Below the pieces are notes generated by a model. That model had not been told where the DNA came from and made no database searches. It saw only the letters and a list, made by a program, of their open reading frames with translations. The position numbers and the translations under genes were made by a program. Below, piece by piece: positions 1 to 9,017 of a stretch of 64,000 nucleotides of DNA. The stretch is taken from NCBI GenBank assembly GCA_018432935.1, contig JAHDSF010000006.1:62001-126000 (forward strand). Reading direction: 5' to 3'. The stretch comes from Rhodospirillales bacterium (GTDB lineage Bacteria; Pseudomonadota; Alphaproteobacteria; Rhodospirillales; Shumkoniaceae). Every line of letters begins with the position of its first letter. Within the stretch, counting starts at the first letter, position 1.

Positions 1-239
1 GCGCCGTCAAGCGCGGCGCGGCGGTCGACCGTCTGCTCGACCTTCACCCGGCCGCCTGTCTTACGGTTCAGGAAACGCGCCAGGTCGGCCATCCGTTGCA
101 GGATATCCGGGTTGGTGTCGACCAGCGTGAGCGTCGCGCCGGCCAGATCGGGATCGGAGAAGACGTCGCTGAACATGCTGATGCCGAAAGACATGCTGCC
201 GGCACCGAGAAAGACAATCTTCGTGCTCTTCTCAACCAT
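1..239 (-). CDS. GH4 family glycosidase, N-terminal part only
   Basis: The first 79 residues of a protein that continues beyond the left edge of the window. Translation from the ATG at 239 gives MVEKSTKIVFLGAGSMSFG, followed by a beta strand ending in LVDTNPD. This is the NAD-binding Rossmann start of glycosyl hydrolase family 4 (alpha-galactosidases, alpha-glucosidases and 6-phospho-glucosidases), which use NAD and a divalent metal in a redox-assisted hydrolysis. The start is supported by an AGCAAAGG-type ribosome site just upstream. Substrate class cannot be told because the catalytic and metal-binding parts are missing. It is divergent from the ABC-type gene at 343, and the GH1 enzyme and sugar-acid genes nearby suggest a carbohydrate-use locus. 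Confidence 0.85.
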   Translation of the reverse strand, partial: MVEKSTKIVFLGAGSMSFGISMFSDVFSDPDLAGATLTLVDTNPDILQRMADLARFLNRKTGGRVKVEQTVDRRAALDG

Positions 240-256
240 CCTTTGCTCCCAGCCAA

Positions 257-300
257 GAAAAGCTCATAATTGTTTATATACTTTTTATGGCTATAAGGGC
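257..300. promoter_or_regulatory. AT-rich divergent promoter region
   Basis: A short AT-rich stretch, unusual in this GC-rich window, lies between the divergent GH4 and ABC-type genes. It contains TATACT at 277-282, which could be a -10 element for the rightward genes. I see no copy of the LacI-type operator found at 5933 and 7104. The promoter assignment is inference. Confidence 0.4.
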
Positions 301-342
301 AGCGCCGCGTTGCGGTGGGATCAGCAGGGGGCTGCGGCGGGC

Positions 343-2127
343 ATGGAACAGGGGGGCAGCGGCAGGCCGATCTCCGGCGGCTTCATGCGGTCGTTCGTCG
401 GTCTGGCCGGAGGGTTCTGGAGCGGCGGGCGCCGGCTCGAAGCATGGACGCTCACCGCCGCCCTGGTGGTCCTCACCTTGTGCCAGATCGTGGTTCCGGT
501 CGCCGTCAACTTCTGGAGCCAGCGCTTCTTCGACGCTCTCGAGCAGCGCTCGATGGACCGGTTCATGGCGATGGTCGGGCTGATCGTCCTGATCATCGCC
601 GGCAACATGCTGGTCCAGAGCCTGCACATGTGGGTCAAGCGGCGGCTGCAGTACGGCTGGCGCGAATGGCTGACGGCGGAAGTCGTGAACAACTGGCTGT
701 GGCGCGGCCGCCATCACCAGATCACCTATCTTGCCGGCGATCACGACAACCCGGACGGCCGCATCACCGAGGACATCCGGATCTCGACCGAGTACGCCGT
801 CGATCTTGTCCATTCGCTGTTCTACTGCCTCGTCCTCCTGGTCAGCTTCACCCAGATCCTGTGGGCGATCTCCGGCGCTCCCGAGGTCACCCTTGGCGAT
901 CTCACCTTCGCCGTCCCGGGATACCTGGTCTACGTCGCCGTCGCCTACGCCGGCGCCGGCACCGGAATCGCGCTGCTGCTCGGCCGGCCGCTGGTGCGCT
1001 CCACCAACGCGCGCCAGGGGCGCGAGGCGGACCTCCGGTTCGGGCTCGCCCGGGTGCGCGAGAACGGCTCTGCCATCACCCTTCTGCACGCGGAAAGGAC
1101 GGAACGGGGCCGCATCCACCAGTTGGTCGACGTCCTGAAGGCGGCCTGGAATGCCCAGACGATGGCGCTTGCCAACATCATGATGTTCGGCGCCGGCTGG
1201 TCGGTGCTGTCGACCGCATTCCCGCTGATGATCGCGGCGCCGCGCTACATCGGCGGCGCGATTACGCTCGGCGTGCTGATGCAGACGGCGCAGGCCTTCC
1301 AGCAGACGGTCTCCGGCCTGTCGTGGCCGATCGACAACCTCGGCCGGGTGGCCGAATGGAGGGCCTCGGTGGAGCGCGTGTTCGGGCTGCGCAGGGCGCT
1401 TGACCGGCTCGACGGCGACATCTCGGAGGGCGCCAAGCGGATCGTCGTCGAGCGGGTGGAGAGCGAGCAGACACTCAAACTGCTCGATCTCGTCGTCGAC
1501 GAGCCTCACGGCCAGCCCGAGATCGACCGCTTCAGCGCCGAGATCAAGCCCGGCGAGCGGGTACTGATCGTCGGCGATCCGGGGGCGGCGGTCAAGCTGT
1601 TCAAGGCGGTCGCACGGGCCTGGCCTTGGGGGAGCGGAATGATCCGCCTGCCCTGCCACAGCCGCGTCTTCTTCATGCCCCAGCACCCGTACTTCCCCTC
1701 GGGAACGCTGCGCGACGCGATCAGCTATCCCGCCCCGCGAGACCAGTACAACGACGAGGCGATCCGCGCCGCGCTGCAGCAGGTCGGCATGGGCCACCTG
1801 GCGGGCCGACTGGACGAGAGCGACCGCTGGAAGGAAACCCTGGCCCTGGCCGAGCAGCAGCGCCTGGGCTTCGCCCGGCTGCTGCTGCGGCGGCCGGACT
1901 GGATCCTGTCGGAGTCCGCTACCGATGCCCTCGATCCGGTGAGCGAGGAAGAGATGATGAACCTGATCGACCGGGAGTTCCCCAAGGCGACCCTGGTCAC
2001 CATCGGCTCCCACGCGGGACTGGAGAGGCATCACCGCCGCAAGTTCGTGCTCGAGCGGACGGGGGAATCGACGACCATGCGCGAAGAGGCGACGGCGGCG
2101 CCGCCGCGGCCCCTGGTCGAGGCGTGA
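343..2127 (+). CDS. BclA/YddA-type ABC membrane protein with a decayed ATPase domain
   Basis: A 594-residue fusion of a membrane domain of the SbmA/BacA superfamily (ABC_membrane_2) and a C-terminal nucleotide-binding domain. The membrane half carries the family pattern WREWLT, then WLW, then DNPDGRITEDIR and several hydrophobic segments. The ATPase half has a normal Q-loop region (MPQHPYFPSGTLRDAI). Its other catalytic motifs are altered: the Walker A site near residue 411 reads GDPGAAVK, without the GK[ST]; the signature near 500 reads LALAEQQ; Walker B near 520 reads WILSESATDALD, without the Asp-Glu pair; the switch His near 556 is Ser. It may therefore work without ATP hydrolysis, like proton-driven SbmA/BacA, or serve as a partner subunit. 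An in-frame upstream extension to 112 is open but crosses the promoter, so ATG 343 is preferred; ATG 385 is an alternative. GH1 starts 5 bases after the stop. Confidence 0.85.
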   Translation: MEQGGSGRPISGGFMRSFVGLAGGFWSGGRRLEAWTLTAALVVLTLCQIVVPVAVNFWSQRFFDALEQRSMDRFMAMVGLIVLIIAGNMLVQSLHMWVKRRLQYGWREWLTAEVVNNWLWRGRHHQITYLAGDHDNPDGRITEDIRISTEYAVDLVHSLFYCLVLLVSFTQILWAISGAPEVTLGDLTFAVPGYLVYVAVAYAGAGTGIALLLGRPLVRSTNARQGREADLRFGLARVRENGSAITLLHAERTERGRIHQLVDVLKAAWNAQTMALANIMMFGAGWSVLSTAFPLMIAAPRYIGGAITLGVLMQTAQAFQQTVSGLSWPIDNLGRVAEWRASVERVFGLRRALDRLDGDISEGAKRIVVERVESEQTLKLLDLVVDEPHGQPEIDRFSAEIKPGERVLIVGDPGAAVKLFKAVARAWPWGSGMIRLPCHSRVFFMPQHPYFPSGTLRDAISYPAPRDQYNDEAIRAALQQVGMGHLAGRLDESDRWKETLALAEQQRLGFARLLLRRPDWILSESATDALDPVSEEEMMNLIDREFPKATLVTIGSHAGLERHHRRKFVLERTGESTTMREEATAAPPRPLVEA

Positions 2128-2131
2128 TTCC

Positions 2132-3451
<1,320 letters not shown>

Positions 3452-3483
3452 CCCGGCAGGGGAAAGCGCGCCTCATCCAGGAC

Positions 3484-3546
3484 CGTCATTCCCGCGCAAG
3501 CGGGAATCCAGGCTGCCTCCGGACCCCCGCCTTCGTGGGGGTGACG
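3484..3546. repeat. REP-like palindromic repeat (CGTCATTCCCGC type)
   Basis: The stretch starts with CGTCATTCCCGC and ends with GGGGGTGACG, so its outer ends are inverted. Inside are two small hairpins, CCCGC/GCGGG and CCCCCGC/GTGGGGG. It lies just after the GH1 stop between convergent genes. A partial relative is at 38203-38230 and a related palindrome at 40391-40423. Such elements are common in Rhodospirillales genomes and may help end or stabilise transcripts here. Confidence 0.7.
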
Positions 3547-3598
3547 GTTGAGGCGGCTCAATCCGATCGCGAATTCCACCAGACCGCGAGATCAAGCC

Positions 3599-4864
3599 CT
3601 ACGGCATCACCTGGAACGCCTTCTCGAAGAAGTCGGGGCCGCCGAAGTTGCCGGACTTCAGCGCCAGCGCCAGGTTCGGCTCCTCCAGGCTGACCGTGCA
3701 CGGCACGCCGGGGGCAATCTCGGCACCGATCCGCAGGCGCTTGACGCCGAGCGCCTTGACCACCGCGCCCGAGGTCTCGCCGCCGGCCACGACGAGACGG
3801 CGCACGCCCCGCTCGACCAGCTTCACGGCGAGCGCGGCGAACGCCTTTTCGACCATGTCGCCGGCCTGCATGCGGCCCAGCTTCTCCTGCACCGCCTTCA
3901 CCTTCTCGGGCGCCGCGGAGGAGGCGATGATCGGGCACTGCCGGCCGATGAAAGGCGCCGCCCAGGCCAGGATTTCCGCAACGACGTCGCGGCCCTTGGC
4001 GATGTCCAGCGGGTCGACCCGATAGATCGGCCGCTTGCCTTCCATCGCCTGCACCTGACCCAGGGTGGCGGCCGAGCACGAACCGGAGATCACCGCCTCC
4101 GGGCCCTTGATCGACGGCAGGTCGGCGGCCTCCAGCGTCTTCGCCAGGCCGGTGCGGCGGAAATTCTCGGGCAGCCCCATGGCCAGTCCCGAGCCGCCGG
4201 TGAGCAGCGCCATGTCCGCGCAGGCGGTGCCGATGTCGTAGAGATGTCTGTCGCTCAGGGCATCGACGACGGCGATCTTCTTGCCCTCGGCCTTGAGCCT
4301 GGCGAAGGCTTCGCGGATCGCCTCGGGCCCCTTCTCGACGGCGAAGACGTTGACCAGGCCCACCGGCAGCTTCGTCTGCTTGCCGAGGAAGCGGACCAGG
4401 TTGGAATCCGTCATCGGCGTCAGCGGATGGGTGCGCATGTGGGTGTCGGACAGCAGCGCGTCCCAGATGAACAGGTGGCCCTGGTAGATGGTGCGCCCGG
4501 CCTCGGGGAAGGACGAGCAGGCGATGGTCAAGTCGCCGCCGCAGGCCTCCAGCATCGCCTCGGCCACCGGGCCGATGTTGCCCTTCTCGGTGGAATCGAA
4601 GGTCGAGCAGTACTTGAAGAAGAACTGCTTCGCTCCCGCCTGCTTCAGCCACTGCATGGCCTGCAGCGATTCGGCGACCGCGTCCTCGACCGGGGCAGTG
4701 CGCGACTTCAGCGCGACGACAATGGCATCGGCCTCCGGCACCTCGAGGTCCGGGCCCGGCACGCCGATCAGCTGGACGGTGCGAAAGCCGTTCTTGACCA
4801 GGGTGTTGGCGAGATCGGTGGAGCCGGTGGAATCGTCACCGACGCAGCCGAGAAGGACGGACAT
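3599..4864 (-). CDS. otnK: 3-oxo-tetronate kinase (OtnK, DUF1537 family)
   Basis: A 421-residue protein of the four-carbon acid sugar kinase family (DUF1537). In characterised members OtnK phosphorylates 3-oxo-tetronate at O4 with ATP, in the breakdown of threonate or erythronate to dihydroxyacetone phosphate. Visible hallmarks are GDDSTGSTD near the N-terminus (substrate domain) and, in the C-terminal nucleotide domain, SGSCSAATLGQV, VVAGGETSGAVVKALG and RIGAEIAPGVP. Length is typical. It follows ltnD on the same strand with 65 bases between them, so they probably form one transcript. The otnI isomerase and otnC decarboxylase that complete the pathway are not in this window. OtnK is the best fit, but DUF1537 also includes DtnK and other sugar-acid kinases. 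Confidence 0.85.
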   Translation of the reverse strand: MSVLLGCVGDDSTGSTDLANTLVKNGFRTVQLIGVPGPDLEVPEADAIVVALKSRTAPVEDAVAESLQAMQWLKQAGAKQFFFKYCSTFDSTEKGNIGPVAEAMLEACGGDLTIACSSFPEAGRTIYQGHLFIWDALLSDTHMRTHPLTPMTDSNLVRFLGKQTKLPVGLVNVFAVEKGPEAIREAFARLKAEGKKIAVVDALSDRHLYDIGTACADMALLTGGSGLAMGLPENFRRTGLAKTLEAADLPSIKGPEAVISGSCSAATLGQVQAMEGKRPIYRVDPLDIAKGRDVVAEILAWAAPFIGRQCPIIASSAAPEKVKAVQEKLGRMQAGDMVEKAFAALAVKLVERGVRRLVVAGGETSGAVVKALGVKRLRIGAEIAPGVPCTVSLEEPNLALALKSGNFGGPDFFEKAFQVMP

Positions 4865-4929
4865 GGTGAATGCTCCTCAGTGAACGAAGTTCACAGAGAC
4901 ACTGTGCCTCTGTGGTCCTTTTCACGACC

Positions 4930-5847
4930 CTACTTGCCCGGGTTCGGACCCTTGGGCAGCGCAATTTTGGCAAGATCGCGGTAGACCTTGATGACGCTGC
5001 TGTCGTCCTCCTTGCCGTAGCCGGCGCCGCTGGCCGCAAGGTACTGCTGGTGGGCGGCGGCGCAGATCGGCAGCGGGAAGCGCAGCGCGCGGGCGGCGTC
5101 GAGCGCCAGCCCGAGGTCCTTGACGAAGATGTCGACCGCGCTGACCGGGGTGCAGTCGCCTGCCAGCACGCGCGGGGCGCGGTTCTCGAACATCCACGAG
5201 TTGCCGGCGCAGCCGGTGACGACCTCGTAGACGAGCTTGGGATCGACCCCCAGCCTGATCCCCAGGGCGAGGGCTTCCATGCCGACGGCGATGTGGACCC
5301 CGGCCATCAGTTGATGGACCGTCTTCACGGTCGAGCCCTGGCCGATCGCGTCGCCGACCCGGTAGACGTGCTCGGCGGTGGCGGCAAAGACGTCCTTAAC
5401 CGCCTCGATGTCGGCGGGATCGCCCGACGCCATGAACTTGGTCTTACCCTGCTCGGCCCGCGCGGCGCCCCCGCTGGACGGGGCGTCGATCATGCGCAGG
5501 CCCTGAGCCTTCAGCCGCTCGCCGATATCGACGGCGTCCTGCGGCGCCATGGTGACGGCCGAGATCACGATCCCGCCCCTGGGCATCGTGGTCGCCAGCC
5601 CGGCCTTGCCGAACAGGGCTTCGCGCGCCTGCTCTCCGTTGACCACCATCACGATCACCACCTGGGCCACTCGACCGAGGTCGGCGGCCGTCGCGACGGT
5701 CTTGCCGCCGGCGGCGGCGAACGCGTCGAGAGCCTCGTGGCGGACGTCGCAGCCGTAGGTCTCGATTCCGCCGCGAAGCAGGCTCTTCGCGGTGCCCATG
5801 CCAATGGCGCCGAGTCCGATGACGCCGACGGTCTTGACTGCGGACAT
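4930..5847 (-). CDS. ltnD: L-threonate dehydrogenase-like oxidoreductase (LtnD)
   Basis: A 305-residue member of the 3-hydroxyisobutyrate dehydrogenase family. The N-terminus TVGVIGLGAIGMGTAKSLL is the NAD-binding Rossmann motif. DAPSSGGAARAEQG is the substrate-binding loop. GSTVKTVHQLMAG carries the catalytic lysine; the VHQ after it, instead of the NN of many relatives, matches what I recall of LtnD. LtnD oxidises L-threonate to 2-oxo-tetronate with NAD. It is first in a minus-strand pair with otnK and diverges from the LacI-type regulator at 6003. The operator at 5933-5946 lies 86-99 bases upstream of its start, so this regulator probably controls it. Confidence 0.85.
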   Translation of the reverse strand: MSAVKTVGVIGLGAIGMGTAKSLLRGGIETYGCDVRHEALDAFAAAGGKTVATAADLGRVAQVVIVMVVNGEQAREALFGKAGLATTMPRGGIVISAVTMAPQDAVDIGERLKAQGLRMIDAPSSGGAARAEQGKTKFMASGDPADIEAVKDVFAATAEHVYRVGDAIGQGSTVKTVHQLMAGVHIAVGMEALALGIRLGVDPKLVYEVVTGCAGNSWMFENRAPRVLAGDCTPVSAVDIFVKDLGLALDAARALRFPLPICAAAHQQYLAASGAGYGKEDDSSVIKVYRDLAKIALPKGPNPGK

Positions 5848-5932
5848 GGTCTCCTCCTGTTCACGCGCCTGGAATGAGAGCGCCGGGAAGCGGCATCTTC
5901 CGCACGCGCCGTCCGGTATAGCATGGGACCGA

Positions 5933-5946
5933 GGGTACCGCTACCA
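5933..5946. promoter_or_regulatory. LacI/GntR-type operator, copy 1
   Basis: GGGTACCGCTACCA matches 12 of 14 positions of the palindrome TGGTAGCGCTACCA, a typical operator form for GntR-like LacI-family repressors. It lies between the divergent ltnD and LacI-type genes, so it could control both. A second copy precedes the TRAP genes at 7104. Function is inferred from sequence and position. Confidence 0.65.
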
Positions 5947-6002
5947 TAAGAGGTCTGGCGCAGCCTCGGCGCCTCGGGCACAATGGGCCGATCGAGGCGG
6001 GC

Positions 6003-7046
6003 ATGTCGGACATCGGAACAACCGGGCAGAGCAGGAAGCGGCGGCGCAAGAGCCGGGTCACTGCGCGCGAGGTCGCGTTGCGGGCGGGCGTCGGTACGAT
6101 GACCGTGTCGCGGGCCTTCCGCAACCCGGAGAGCGTCTCCTCCGACCTGCGCGCGCGCATCGACGAGGCAGTGGCGGCGCTTGGCTATGTTCCCAACCGG
6201 CTCGCCGGCGGGCTGGCTTCATCCCGCACCGGGACAGTCCCCGTCATCATCCCGTCGCTGTCCAACAACGTCTTTCCCGACATCGTCGACGGCATCTCGG
6301 GCGTGCTGCAGGCCCACAATCTGCAGATGCTGCTGGGCAACACCCGCTATTCGCTGGAAGAGGAGGAGGCGCTGGCCGCCACCTTCCTCAGCTGGTCGCC
6401 AGACGGCATCATCATCGCCGGCACCGATCATACCGAACGGACTCGGGCGATGCTGGCGAGTTCGGGGATCCCGGTGGCCGAGATCATCGACATCGCGGAC
6501 GATCCGATCGACATGAACATCGGTTTCTCGCATGTCGAGGCGGGCAAGGCGATGGGCACCTACCTGCTCGGGCGCGGCTACCGCCGCATCGCCCTGGTCG
6601 CTCCGCTGTGCCCGCGCGATCAGCGGGCGTTGCGCCGGCTGGCCGGTCTGCGCGAGGCCCTCGCCGCCCGCGACCTTGAGCCGACCGCCGAGCTTCTCTA
6701 CGAAGACCGCTCCTCATGGCGGCTCGGCGCCGAGGCGGTCGTCCGCGTCGTCGCTGAACGGCCGGACGTCGACGCCGTGTTCTTCGCCAACGACGACCTC
6801 GCCGTCGGCGCGGTCCAGGAGTGTTCCCGCCGCGGCATCGCCGTGCCGGAACAATTGGCGATCGCCGGCTTCAACGGACTGGAGTTCGCAAGCGAGATCC
6901 GGCCGCGGCTGACGACCATCGTCACTCCACGCCGAGAGATCGGCCGCCAGGCGGCCGAGATGGTGGTCGAGCGCTTGGCCGGCCGGGCGGTCGACGCGTT
7001 GCGCCGCGACCTGGGTTTCCGCCTGCTGGTCGGAGAGAGCGCCTGA
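6003..7046 (+). CDS. LacI-family transcriptional regulator (GntR-like)
   Basis: A 347-residue repressor. Residues about 19-65 form the LacI helix-turn-helix and hinge helix (VTAREVALRAGVGTMTVSRA, then SSDLRARIDEAVAALGYVPN and LAGGLAS). The rest is a periplasmic-binding-protein-like sensor domain with VPVIIPSLSNNVFPDIVDGI and the FFANDDLAVGAVQE and IAGFNGLEFA blocks typical of gluconate-type LacI regulators. It lies between the ltnD-otnK pair and the TRAP operon, and a matching operator stands in front of each. It probably represses both and is released by a sugar acid or its breakdown product; the ligand is unknown. It starts 155 bases from ltnD. Confidence 0.93.
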   Translation: MSDIGTTGQSRKRRRKSRVTAREVALRAGVGTMTVSRAFRNPESVSSDLRARIDEAVAALGYVPNRLAGGLASSRTGTVPVIIPSLSNNVFPDIVDGISGVLQAHNLQMLLGNTRYSLEEEEALAATFLSWSPDGIIIAGTDHTERTRAMLASSGIPVAEIIDIADDPIDMNIGFSHVEAGKAMGTYLLGRGYRRIALVAPLCPRDQRALRRLAGLREALAARDLEPTAELLYEDRSSWRLGAEAVVRVVAERPDVDAVFFANDDLAVGAVQECSRRGIAVPEQLAIAGFNGLEFASEIRPRLTTIVTPRREIGRQAAEMVVERLAGRAVDALRRDLGFRLLVGESA

Positions 7047-7103
7047 TTGTCGGGTCAGATCGATCCCGCGTTGCCGCAGGCGATAGACGCCGGGGCGAGA
7101 ACG

Positions 7104-7117
7104 CGATAGCGCTACCA
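7104..7117. promoter_or_regulatory. LacI/GntR-type operator, copy 2
   Basis: CGATAGCGCTACCA matches 11 of 14 positions of TGGTAGCGCTACCA and has the perfect core TAGCGCTA at 7107-7114. It lies 170-183 bases before the TRAP receptor start and 58 bases after the LacI-type gene. With copy 1 at 5933 it links the TRAP genes to the same repressor. Confidence 0.65.
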
Positions 7118-7286
7118 ATAATTGTGTGGTAATCATAGAAGCAGTCGCGACATGGTCGCCGGCGGCGCGCACCAGCGCAGGACTGCCGGCGGGGAGGTCG
7201 ACCGAAAAGGCCCCCTTGGCTGCCATTACGGAGCCCGAAACTGCGGGCCACCGTCGCGACCCCAAACATCAACCGGGAGAGAAACG

Positions 7287-8339
7287 ATGAAGATATCGCG
7301 CAGTCTGATTTCTGCCTTGTCCATGGCGGTGATCGCCGGCGCCACCGTGCTGGCCGGCACCACCGACGCTTCCGCCAAGGTCCGCTGGAAAATGGCGTGG
7401 GCGTACACCTCGGCGCTGACCGGCCACGGTGACAGCGAGAAAGACATCCCGATGCGGATCGAGACGCTGTCGGGAGGCGAGTTCGAGCTCAAAGGCTACG
7501 AGCCCGGAGCGTTGGTCCCCGCGATGGAGATCTTCGATGCCGTCTCTGCGGGCTCGATCGACAGCTCCTATTCCCCGCTCGGCTTCTGGCCCGGCAAGGA
7601 GCCGTCGTTCGCGTTGTTCAACGCCTACCCGTTCGGCCCCGACGCCATCGAATACAATGCCTGGTACAAGCACGGCGGCGGCAACGAGTTGCTGGACGAG
7701 GTCGCCAAGAAGCACAACCTCAAGATCCTCATCTGCGGCACCCACTCGCCCGAGGCTTCAGGCTGGTTCCGCCAGGAGATCACGAGCCTGGACCAGTTCA
7801 AGGGCATGAAGATGCGAATCTTCGGCCTCGGCGGCAAGACGCTCGAGAAGCTGGGCGTCAATTCCCAGCTCACCGCGGCCGGCGACATCTACGCAGCGCT
7901 GGAGCGGGGCGTCATCGACTCGGCCGAGTTCTCGATGCCGATGATGGACTGGGACTACAAGTTCCACGAAATCGCCAAGCACTACTACTTCCCTGGCTGG
8001 CACCAGCCGTACTCGACCGTCCAGGTGCTGATCAACCGGCCGAAGTGGGACGCCCTCGAGCCGCGCTGGAAAATGCTGTGGGAGACCGTGTGCGACTTCG
8101 AGACGATGCGCTTCATCACCCAGGGTGAGGCCGGCAACGCCGCGGCGATCGAGAAGTTCAAGGCCTACGGGACGCAGATCCACAAGTGGCCGCCCGAAAT
8201 CCTGGCGGCTTTCGAGAAGTCCTGGAACGAGGTCGCGGCCGAGTACTACAAGAGCGACGCGACCTTCGCCAAGGTGTGGGATTCGCTCAACGCGTTCCGC
8301 GCCAAGTACGCGACCTGGAAGCAGCTGGCAATGCCGTAA
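7287..8339 (+). CDS. TRAP transporter substrate-binding protein, DctP family
   Basis: A 350-residue periplasmic receptor of a tripartite ATP-independent transporter. Residues 1-29 look like a Sec signal peptide ending in DASA. The mature part has the family pattern of a long receptor helix region: GKTLEKLG, AAGDIYAALERGVIDSAEF and YYFPGWHQPYSTVQVLIN. The last two resemble TakP-type receptors for 2-oxo or carboxylic acids. ATG 7287 is chosen because it sits after AACCGGGAGAGAAACG and opens directly into the signal peptide; the upstream in-frame extension has no such features. Receptor, small and large membrane genes follow in order. Given ltnD and otnK and the shared operator, the ligand may be a sugar acid such as threonate, which is inference. 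Confidence 0.92.
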   Translation: MKISRSLISALSMAVIAGATVLAGTTDASAKVRWKMAWAYTSALTGHGDSEKDIPMRIETLSGGEFELKGYEPGALVPAMEIFDAVSAGSIDSSYSPLGFWPGKEPSFALFNAYPFGPDAIEYNAWYKHGGGNELLDEVAKKHNLKILICGTHSPEASGWFRQEITSLDQFKGMKMRIFGLGGKTLEKLGVNSQLTAAGDIYAALERGVIDSAEFSMPMMDWDYKFHEIAKHYYFPGWHQPYSTVQVLINRPKWDALEPRWKMLWETVCDFETMRFITQGEAGNAAAIEKFKAYGTQIHKWPPEILAAFEKSWNEVAAEYYKSDATFAKVWDSLNAFRAKYATWKQLAMP

Positions 8340-8367
8340 GGCAGGGGGGCCTCTGCGACTCTTGAGC

Positions 8368-8396
8368 ACGGTGGGCCGCTTTCGGCGGCCCACCGT
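8368..8396 (+). other. Intercistronic stem-loop between dctP and dctQ
   Basis: A 12-bp perfect stem (8368-8379 with 8385-8396) and a TTTCG loop lie between the receptor and the small membrane gene of the TRAP operon. There is no following T run. Such hairpins often protect or partly end the upstream transcript, so the receptor can be made in excess over the membrane subunits. That role is inferred. Confidence 0.6.
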
Positions 8397-8423
8397 CGCC
8401 GCTCTCCAGCCGACGGAACTCCG

Positions 8424-8990
8424 ATGCCCTTCCTTGCTCGCCTGTACCGCGGGGCGGACTCTCTCGTCAGCCATGTCGGCTATCTGGCCGGCTGGCTGAT
8501 GTATCCGCTGATCGCGATCACCGTCTTCGACGTCGTCAGCCGGCGCTTCTTCGTCCTCGGCTCCACCTACCTTCAGGAGGCCGAGTGGCACCTGCACACG
8601 GTGGTGGTGATGATGGCGCTCGGCTACACCTATCTGCGCAACCGCCACGTCAGGATCGACATCTTCCGCAGCCGCTGGAGCCCGCGCACGCAGGCCTGGA
8701 TCGAGCTGGTCGGCTGCCTCGTCTTCCTGGCCCCGTTCACTCTGATCCTCGTCTACTACGGCTACCGCTACTCTCTGCAGTCGTGGATGCAACACGAGGT
8801 ATCGTCGTCGGGAATGGGTTTGACCAACCGCTGGGCGATCAAGGCCTTCGTGCCGTTCGGCGCCGCTTTCCTGCTGGCCGGCGGGCTCGGCGTCCTGATC
8901 CGCACCTGCCTGTTCCTGTGGGGGCCGCCGAACCTCCGTTCGGCGATGGAAGACAGGGCTGCCGCGGCGGCCGATCCGAACTTCCGCTGA
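8424..8990 (+). CDS. TRAP transporter small permease, DctQ family
   Basis: A 188-residue protein with four predicted membrane helices, as expected for the small subunit of a TRAP transporter. It contains EAEWHLHTVVVMMALGYTYLRNRHVRID, the region that usually contacts the large subunit. The longer loop after the third helix (YGYRYSLQSWMQHEVSSSGMG) is typical of TakQ-like subunits. It lies in the middle of the three-gene TRAP operon. Confidence 0.9.
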   Translation: MPFLARLYRGADSLVSHVGYLAGWLMYPLIAITVFDVVSRRFFVLGSTYLQEAEWHLHTVVVMMALGYTYLRNRHVRIDIFRSRWSPRTQAWIELVGCLVFLAPFTLILVYYGYRYSLQSWMQHEVSSSGMGLTNRWAIKAFVPFGAAFLLAGGLGVLIRTCLFLWGPPNLRSAMEDRAAAAADPNFR

Positions 8991-9017
8991 GAACCCGTCA
9001 TCAGGGAGTGGGCGACC

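Noticed and set aside
112-342. An extended start for the ABC-type protein
   Set aside because: The extension crosses the divergent promoter and overlaps the GH4 gene; the added residues have no family similarity.
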